From Reclinomonas americana ATCC 50394 (Eukaryota; Jakobida; Jakobea; Jakobida), in assembly GCA_048213135.1 (NCBI GenBank), contig PS015060.1, forward strand, positions 179,460 to 205,404: a stretch of DNA of 25,945 nt, given 5' to 3'. Made by a program: the position numbers and the translations under genes. Shown here one piece after another: positions 20,160-25,945 of the stretch (position 1 is its first letter; each line of letters opens with the position of its first letter). The notes under the pieces are model-generated. The model was given only the letters and a program-made list of their open reading frames with translations, searched no databases and was not told where the DNA came from.

Positions 20160-20836
20160 CCGTGGACGCAATGCGTGTAATTTCCTGTTGTGTGTGTGTG
20201 TGTGTGCAATGATGCCGTTCACCATTTTGCGATTGCACACTTGTTGGCAATGAAGTGTGTGTGGTGGATGACGAATGCGTGCTTTGTGCAAGTACTAGTG
20301 CGTGTCGTGCACGACTCATTGGGCTTCTCTATAGCACAGTCACTGTTGTGTGTTGAGCGCGAAAACGTGTCGATCGGAGAGTGTTAGTGAGATGATATCG
20401 TGTGTCACAAAATGGCGATGATCGTTGTGTGGGTGCACTCTGGCGATGAACTGCGTGTATGTAGTACGTGCGTATGTGTGTGCTATCATCGTATAATTGC
20501 ACGACGATGGAAGAGGCAGTGTTGGCTGCCAACGTGCACGCTTTGGGGTGCATGTGCCACTCAATCTCAATGCTGCGGTACATGCGATAGTTTGTCAATG
20601 TCTGTCCAGGTCGCGTGAATGATCGTACTATGGCTGCACACTGGCGATGAAGAGCGTGTGCGTGGAAACGTGCGTATGTGCGTCATGGTGGTGTGTTCCC
20701 AATTGTCGAGCACGACGATATCGACTTGGCGACTTGTCAAGTTGATGGACTTCGAGTGATCGCCCACTCCCTGGCAACGCGACGACACTTGCCAAACCTC
20801 TGTACAGTTCACTGCGCTTCTCTCCTTCGCTATCGA
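20160..20836. repeat. Diverged tandem repeat of about 200 bp between convergent genes
   Basis: Two or three diverged copies are visible. Markers are CACTCTGGCGATGAACTGCG near 20435 and CACACTGGCGATGAAGAGCG near 20637, each followed by CGTGCGTATGTG and a later GCACGACGAT. A third, poorer copy starts near 20200. No coding frame is convincing. Confidence 0.6.
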
Positions 20837-21139
20837 TCACAACTTGGCCCGCAAACACGGCCGTCTCCTCTCCTCCTCCTCGTCTCTCCTCCTCTCGTCG
20901 AGTTCCCGCAACAGCTGAATCGCCGCCACCTCGTGTGCCTCTGCATCGGAGGAGGAGGGGGTGGCGCGGCGAGACACAAGGCCGGGGATCATGCTCTCCA
21001 CGGCGCTCATCTTGCACGCAATCCACGAGGCGGCGTGTCCTTGTGTCGCCGCCGAGTGCCACCATTCGTCGACGCCGCACTCGGTGGCCTCGACCAGCGC
21101 CAGCAGGCCGGAGGTGTAGGAGCGGTCGGAGGGGGGCAT
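20837..21139 (-). CDS. Small protein of 100 residues, unknown family
   Basis: A single open frame runs from ATG (21139) to TGA (20837). Composition is protein-like and unlike the surrounding simple repeats: MPPSDRSYTSGLLALVEATE, then an aromatic and alanine-rich stretch (VDEWWHSAATQGHAASWIAC), then a charged helix rich in Glu and Arg (ELDERRRDEEEERRR). No signal peptide or membrane segment is visible. It could be a complete intronless gene or the 5' exon of a longer one, since the frame passes near possible GT donors at its end. No family was recognised. Confidence 0.5.
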   Translation of the reverse strand: MPPSDRSYTSGLLALVEATECGVDEWWHSAATQGHAASWIACKMSAVESMIPGLVSRRATPSSSDAEAHEVAAIQLLRELDERRRDEEEERRRPCLRAKL

Positions 21140-21893
21140 GGTGGAGGCGGGGAAAGGTGAAGGGAAAGGGCGGGTGTGGGTTGCCGGGTTTGGCAGTGAG
21201 AAGATCCTGTCAGCCGGGTTTCAAGTCGTTTACACGCAGTTGTCTTCGTACACCAAAAGAAGCAAAAGGTGTCTTGATGATCAAGTTCAACCGTATCCAA
21301 AAAATCAACACAGACACCAATCTTGAGGCAGCAGCAGGTTTCTTGTGTGTGTGGGTGTGTTCGCTCTCGGAGCTCCGAACAAGTTGAGAACTGCGATCTT
21401 CACCACATAAGCGTGGTTGAACGGTGGATTTGACACACTTGCATAGACGCAGAGCGTTTTCTGCGGTCGTACACGGCACATCGAATTCGGGAAAAAGCCA
21501 TAAGTCAGGCAAACAAAGCAAAGCCGAGTCCGGATCCGTGAAGCAAGCAAAGCAGTGGAGGCGTCGTCGTTGGTGGTGTTGTGGATCAAAAGAGAGCTTG
21601 TCATGTTGTTGGTGAGGCTCATATCGGTGGTGGCATGAGCAGGCGGTACGGCGCAGTTGCATTGGAAGGCATGGACCAGATTCGGATCTGTACAGGACCG
21701 GTGGTGATAAGGTTGAACACACAGGAGCATGTCGCGCTGTTGGTGACGTTGACATTGTCGGTGGTGTGCGCAAGTGGTGTGCACAGGCGCTGTTGTTGTT
21801 GAGTTTGTTGCTGTGATTGTCGAGCAGTGATGTCAACGATATGGCAGCCGCTGACCGGACTTGAATGGTGTTGGCTTGAAACACTGTTTACCA
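21140..21893. other. Region without a recognised gene
   Basis: Mostly unique sequence of moderate GC between the ATG of the small minus-strand gene and the stop of the kinase gene. A weakly repetitive GTTGTTGGTGA/GGTGGTG theme occurs in 21600-21800. It should contain the promoter of the small gene and the 3' UTR of the kinase; no TATA box or AATAAA was recognised. Confidence 0.4.
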
Positions 21894-24309
21894 TTAATCA
21901 AGAAGCACCGTAAACTGCCCGCATGCCTCGCGCACTGCCCGCATCACATCAAACACCTCTTGCGCCGTCGGCCGATCGCGTCGAACGCTCATGCACCGCA
22001 TGCCGAGTTCAAACATGGGCTCGGCGATGCGCGCCGTCCATTCCACACCTGCACCGACATCCACCAGCTCCATGACACGCAGCGCAGCTGGTGAATCGTC
22101 CCATTCCACTGACCAGTCGCCCACCAACTCCACAGGCTTGCCGGTGACCAGTTGCACCAGAACCACACCCATGCTGTACACGTCGTTCTTCGGCTGCGGG
22201 CGACGCACGCGGAGTGACAACGGATCCATGTAACCGGAGGTGCCGGCGGCAGTCGTTGTCTGTCGGGTAAGAGAGTGAGACACAGTGGAGCGACAGTTGC
22301 AGGGAGAAGATCGGGAGTTAGTAACCTTGCCGTCTGCAATCGAGCGCGCAATGCCAAAATCACCGAGACATGGTTGCATTCGCTGATCCAACAGCACATT
22401 TGAGGGCTTGATGTCGCGATGCACCACATTGTTCTGCGAGGGGACAGTGAGAGGACGCATGAAGCACGCCTCATACGTATCGTGCATACCTTATGCAGGA
22501 ATGCTACGGCCTCGGCCAGCCCGAGGCCAATCTGCACACGCTGCACGACCGTGAGCGGTACGTGACCAGCGCGCGGCAGCAACAGCAAGTCTTCGAGGTT
22601 GGGAACTCTGTGTGCTTTTATCGTGAGACAACGATGAAGAATGGAGGATGAATTGACGACAACGTCAACGCACTGCAACGCCTGGTACACGAGACAGCGC
22701 GCCTTTTCGTCACCAACAGCGTAACCGACCAGGGGAACAATACGATTGTTGCGCAGGCGCCCGAGAGTGGCGACCTGCGACATGAGGGAGGATCAGGAGA
22801 GAAAGAGAGAGGGAGAAAAACATGGAGAGGGGGAGAGACAGACCTCACTCTCGAACGACTCCATCGTCCACGGTGCATCGGGGTTGAGCACTTTGATGGC
22901 CACGTGCATCTCACGAAGCAGAGTGATGAAGACGGCGCCCTGACCACCCTCGCCGACCATGAGGCGTGGTGAGAATGAGTCGGTGGCTCGAATGATCTCG
23001 GGCCAGTCGAAGCGCTGCACCACAGTGTCGACTGCGGAGGATGGCTTAAGCGTCAGCACAGGTGACTGTAGAGACAGCGACACAGGAGTGAGAAGCGCAG
23101 ACCTTTGGCGAGGAGGAGCTCTTGTCGCAGCTGAGAGACGAGCTGGTCTTTTTCTTGCAGCCGCGAAGCGAGATCATCCTTGTCACGCAGTGCTACTGTC
23201 AGCAAAGAGGCAACGCGATCTCGCTCAGTCTGCAGCTGGCTACTGCTCTCCTGGAGAAGCGAGTTGGTTCGCTGCAGCTGGTCCACTCGTTGCTGCAACT
23301 CCTCATTCGCTCGTCGTACTTGCAACAGCAAGCCTTCGTGTTGTCGTCGCTGCTGGTCCCACTCTTGTTGCTGTTGCTGTGCGGCGGTGAGATCGCGCTG
23401 GAGCTGCGCATTGAGTTCGTCCTTCTCGGCGAGCTGACGCGCCAGAATGGAGCTGTCAGCCGCTTGATCATGATGCACATCTGCTGGTGGTGGAGCTGGC
23501 GTGCACATGGCAACGCAAGATGAGTGACAGCATCAAACGAACGAGCATGAGAGACAGTGATGCTTACCAGCAGCTGCTTCCTCCGCTGCCAAGAGCGCAG
23601 CACGCGCGCTCTCCAAGTCACGAACAGTCTCATTGATCATGAACTGCAATGCTCCGGCACTCTGCTGTTGATCCAGAGCGCCCTCCAGCAACTCCGCAGC
23701 CTCTCGGAGATTTTCCACTCCACCGAGGCGGGCGAGGTTGCAGGCGAGGACCCAGGAAGCACGGGCAGGGGTCGCGGAGGATGCTTCACCTGGGTACTGC
23801 CACGCCTTAGGCAACGCCTCACGAGCTGTGCGGATGGCCTCTTCCACCTCCCCGGCTTCACCCAATGCGCGAGCGAGATTGATCGCCGAAATGACTGCCA
23901 TTGAACTGTTCGGCTCGGTGACAGAGACACTAGCAAACGCATGTCGAAGGACTGCCACGGCTTCAGTGTACCGCCCCACGCCACGCAGTGCGTTTCCCAT
24001 GCTCATCTCCAGCACAAAAGTGGTTTTGCTCTCCTCTCCATAGAGTGCACGCGCATGGGGCAGCATCGCCTGACCCACACTCAGCGCATTCTGGTACTCG
24101 TAGAAACACAGATATCCTTTGACCAACATTAACGCGGCGTTCACCGTGCTGGCGTCTCTCGGACCGTAAGCGGCATTACTGTCACAATACGCCTTGTGAA
24201 AGAGACGACCAGCTGCCAAGTAGTCGTTGGCTCTTAGAAGTCGCCCCCCTTCATCAGTCAGCGACTTAATCACAGGATCAAGAGAGGCAGGACTCTTGCC
24301 GGTGCTCAT
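21894..24309 (-). CDS. TPR, coiled-coil, receptor-like/TKL-type serine/threonine kinase
   Basis: Seven exons, 23568-24309, 23103-23495, 22844-23031, 22680-22774, 22490-22607, 22326-22433 and 21894-22259 (TAA), all join in phase and give 669 residues. Residues 1-247 are helical repeats like the TPRs of kinesin light chain (GNALRGVGRYTEAVAVLRHA; INLARALGEAGEVEEAIRTA). Residues 248-378 form a glutamine-rich coiled coil. The kinase domain follows: FDWPEIIRATDSF resembles the lead-in of plant receptor-like and U-box kinases, then glycine loop GEGGQG (405-410), VAIK lysine 425, catalytic HRDIKPSN (Asp 519), DFG (537) and AAGTSGYMDP as activation segment. All key catalytic residues are present, so an active cytoplasmic kinase is expected. 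There is no signal peptide or membrane segment. Introns are 56-72 nt, with donors GTAAGC, GTCTGC, GTCTGT, GTTGCA, GTATGC and GTTACT. Confidence 0.92.
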
Positions 24310-24521
24310 TGAAACACGTCAATAATACAAAAACATGACAATAAATCGCGAGGGGGACGCCACACTCGCACTTCCATGTTGTCCGACTGCCGGCGCACTC
24401 AGTCGTCTGCTACGCACTTGCACTCCACACCGCCCACAGACGCGCTCTCGAGCATAAGCGCACAAAGAGCAACAACTAATGCACATAACGTCGCGTGTCC
24501 TCTCACTTCTCGCTGTCAAAC
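24310..24521. promoter_or_regulatory. Divergent intergenic promoter region
   Basis: 212 bp separate the kinase ATG (minus strand) from the ATG of the next gene (plus strand). AT-rich DNA next to the kinase start (AATAATACAAAAACATGACA and AATAAATCG on the plus strand) contrasts with its GC-rich surroundings and may be the core promoter of the kinase. No clear TATA box faces the plus strand. Confidence 0.4.
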
Positions 24522-24904
24522 ATGCACGCCGACGACGACCTCGAGTTGCCCGACTATGCCACGTGGCAGCCGCCTTCCTCTCGCAGCACGCGTCCCACTG
24601 CATCAGTGACTCTTGTGGAGGATGATGATGCAGAGGAAGAGGAGGCATTGGACTTTTCGTCGTGGACGTATCCGGGTGCCACTCGCAAGACGCAGGCGGG
24701 GAGAGGAGAGATGGAGAAGGAGGTGGAGGTGGAGGAGGTGGAGGGGAAGAGTGTGCAGGTGGGGGAGAGGGAATGGAGGGAGAAGGAGGGAAAGGAGGGA
24801 AAGGCAAGGAGCATGCAAGGGAGGGAGGGAGGGAGAGAGAGAGAGTGAGTGAGGCAGAGAGAGAAAGAGAGAGCTGGAGAGTGAACATGCAGACGGATTG
24901 AGAA

Positions 24905-24946
<42 letters not shown>

Positions 24947-25533
24947 NNNNNNNNNNNNNNNNNNNNGAGAGAGAGAGAGAGAGATGCAGCAACGTGCAGA
25001 GGATGCAAGGGCGAAAGAAAAGCTGCAGAGTGGAGACAGGGAGACACAGAGAACAAGAGTCAGAGTGCACGATTGATAGGAAGAGACTGGAGCCCGGCAG
25101 GGTGAATGCAAGCAGGAGAACGAGAGAGTGAGCTGCACTGAGGCTTCGTCTCTCTCTCTCTCTCTTATTCTACATCTCACTCTGTGCGCTTCCACCCTTC
25201 TCTCTCTGCAGGAACACACGCCCGACTACACACAATGGCTGTACCCTCGCAACTCCAATCGTTGCGCGCTCCCGCTCCTCTCTCCGTCTATCCCCTCCCG
25301 TGCGTCTCACTCGCGGTGCAGGCGGCTACGAGGAGTGGCGGAAACGGCATTTCGAAACGCACACCACAGCCGCGGCCCCGCCGCCTAGCTCTGTGGCTGC
25401 CGTCATCGGCGCGCCGACAGCCGCTGCCGCCGACAGCATGCCGGACGTGCCCTATCCGCCCTTTGCACTGTCAGCACCGGCAGTGCCGCTGCAGCCGCCA
25501 TCGCGGTCGACCGTGGAGGGAACCAAGGCATTT
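24522..25533 (+). CDS. 5' part of a gene of unknown family with repeated D-[YF]-x-x-W motifs
   Basis: Visible exons are 24522 to about 24722 (donor uncertain; GAG|GTGGAG fits phase 0), 25212-25260 and 25322-25533. The last ends at a GTTGCG donor and the gene runs out of the window. The product begins MHADDDLELPDYATWQPPSS, continues acidic (EDDDAEEEEALDFSSWTYPG), then HTPDYTQWLYPRNSNRGYEEW and a basic patch WRKRHF, followed by Ala/Pro-rich sequence (PDVPYPPFALSAPAVPLQPP). Three copies of a short motif, DYATWQPP, DFSSWTYP and DYTQWLYP, suggest repeated binding sites in a disordered protein. The 61-nt intron 25261-25321 also begins GTTGCG and joins in phase. The inflated intron 24723-25211 runs from GA-rich to CT-rich and holds an assembly gap. 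No family was recognised. Confidence 0.6.
24723..25211 (+). repeat. GA-rich then CT-rich intron with gap 24947-24966
   Basis: (GGA)n and (GA)n DNA runs to about 25000 around a 20-base gap. A purine-leaning unique stretch reaches 25140, then (CT)n to the acceptor CTCTCTGCAG at 25211. It has the same polarity as the other inflated introns. Confidence 0.75.
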
Positions 25534-25945
25534 GTTGCGTCTCTCTATTGCTCTCTCTCCCTCTTTCGCTCTCTCAGTCTGTTTCTCTCTCCGTCCCTAA
25601 CTTGCTGCATTTCGCTGTCCGTCCTCGATTCGCCTTATCGTTCGCTCTGTTGACGTCCAACCGTTGCTCTTTCTCTCTTTCTCTCTCTCTCTCTCTCTAT
25701 TTCTCTCTTCTGGCTGTCCGTCCTTGCTCCTCTGTGTCATTCGCTTTGTTGCGTCCAACCGTTGCTCTTTCTCTCTCTCTCACACACACACACACACTCC
25801 TCACTCTGCTCCTCGCTGTCCGTACTTACCTCTCCGTGTCGCTCGCTTGATGTATTGTCGACCTTCGCATTCACGTGTCTCCATCCTGTGCACAATTGGC
25901 GCCGCTTACTCACCCCCTCCCTCTCCACCCCTCCCTCTCCATCCA
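25534..25945 (+). repeat. CT-rich intron start with diverged tandem repeat
   Basis: After the GTTGCG donor the sequence is CT-rich with a unit of about 105-110 bp. CTGTCCGTCCT...TTCGCTCTGTTG...TCCAACCGTTGCTCTTTCTC occurs near 25615 and 25718, and a shorter third copy (CTGTCCGTACTTACC) near 25816. Unlike other inflated introns its visible 5' end is pyrimidine-rich. No coding sequence was recognised before the window ends. Confidence 0.65.

Noticed and set aside
20837-21139. Possible BORC-subunit-like small protein
   Set aside because: Similarity is limited to composition and a few spaced aromatic residues; not enough to name.
23032-23102. Kinase acceptor at CTCTACAG (about 23066) instead of 23032
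   Set aside because: It would break the frame from the GTCTGC donor; the acceptor CTCCGCAG before 23031 is in phase.

Overview
This is nuclear DNA from a eukaryote, most likely a free-living protist; the lineage cannot be named from the window. The signs are many phase-consistent GT-AG introns, eukaryote-only families (UFD1, importin-alpha-type ARM repeats, a PH domain, a receptor-like/TKL kinase), and AATAAA and TATA-type signals. Dinucleotide microsatellites fill the long introns and intergenic spaces. All eight assembly gaps (876-1025, 5158-5274, 10171-10190, 13582-13601, 15181-15310, 15851-16132, 16770-16789, 24947-24966) lie in simple or low-complexity repeats.

Layout. 1-1124: diverged tandem repeats and CT/GA tracts. 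1125-4038 (+): UFD1, the Cdc48/p97 cofactor, seven exons. 4161-5744 (-): a 208-residue tail-anchored protein of unknown family, convergent with UFD1. 5745-6660: a diverged tandem repeat of about 158 bp. 6661-11416 (-): an ARM-repeat protein with importin-alpha-style WxxxN motifs, no IBB domain and a C-terminal PH domain. 11417-12106: intergenic. 12107-16324 (-): a protein of unknown family with a possible beta-sandwich N-terminal region and a disordered polyS/T/Q C-terminal half. 16325-16413: a compact divergent promoter. 16414-18472 (+): a single-pass type I membrane protein of unknown family. 18473-19997: microsatellites and tandem repeats. 19998-20154 (+): an orphan exon. 20837-21139 (-): a 100-residue ORF. 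21894-24309 (-): a TPR, coiled-coil, receptor-like/TKL kinase with seven exons. 24522 to the window end (+): the 5' part of a gene of unknown family.

Exon models were built by hand from splice-site phase and protein similarity. Most junctions are consistent in frame. The clear failure is between 10504 and 9979, where an exon appears to be missing.

Three genome-level patterns stand out. (1) Introns fall into two classes: minimal introns of about 56-74 nt, and inflated introns of roughly 300-1900 nt. (2) Most inflated introns read, in the sense direction, purine (GA)-rich near the 5' splice site and pyrimidine (CT)-rich near the 3' splice site, so the ends of the transcript could pair and loop out the middle. 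(3) At least seven introns begin with the unusual 5' splice site GTTGCG, with GTTGCA, GTTGAG, GTTACT, GTTTGT, GTTTGA and GTTCGA as relatives. Conserved UFD1 and ARM residues are restored exactly at several of these joins. No shared pathway is obvious among the genes, although UFD1, an importin-like protein and a tail-anchored protein with an NLS-like motif all touch nuclear/ER biology.
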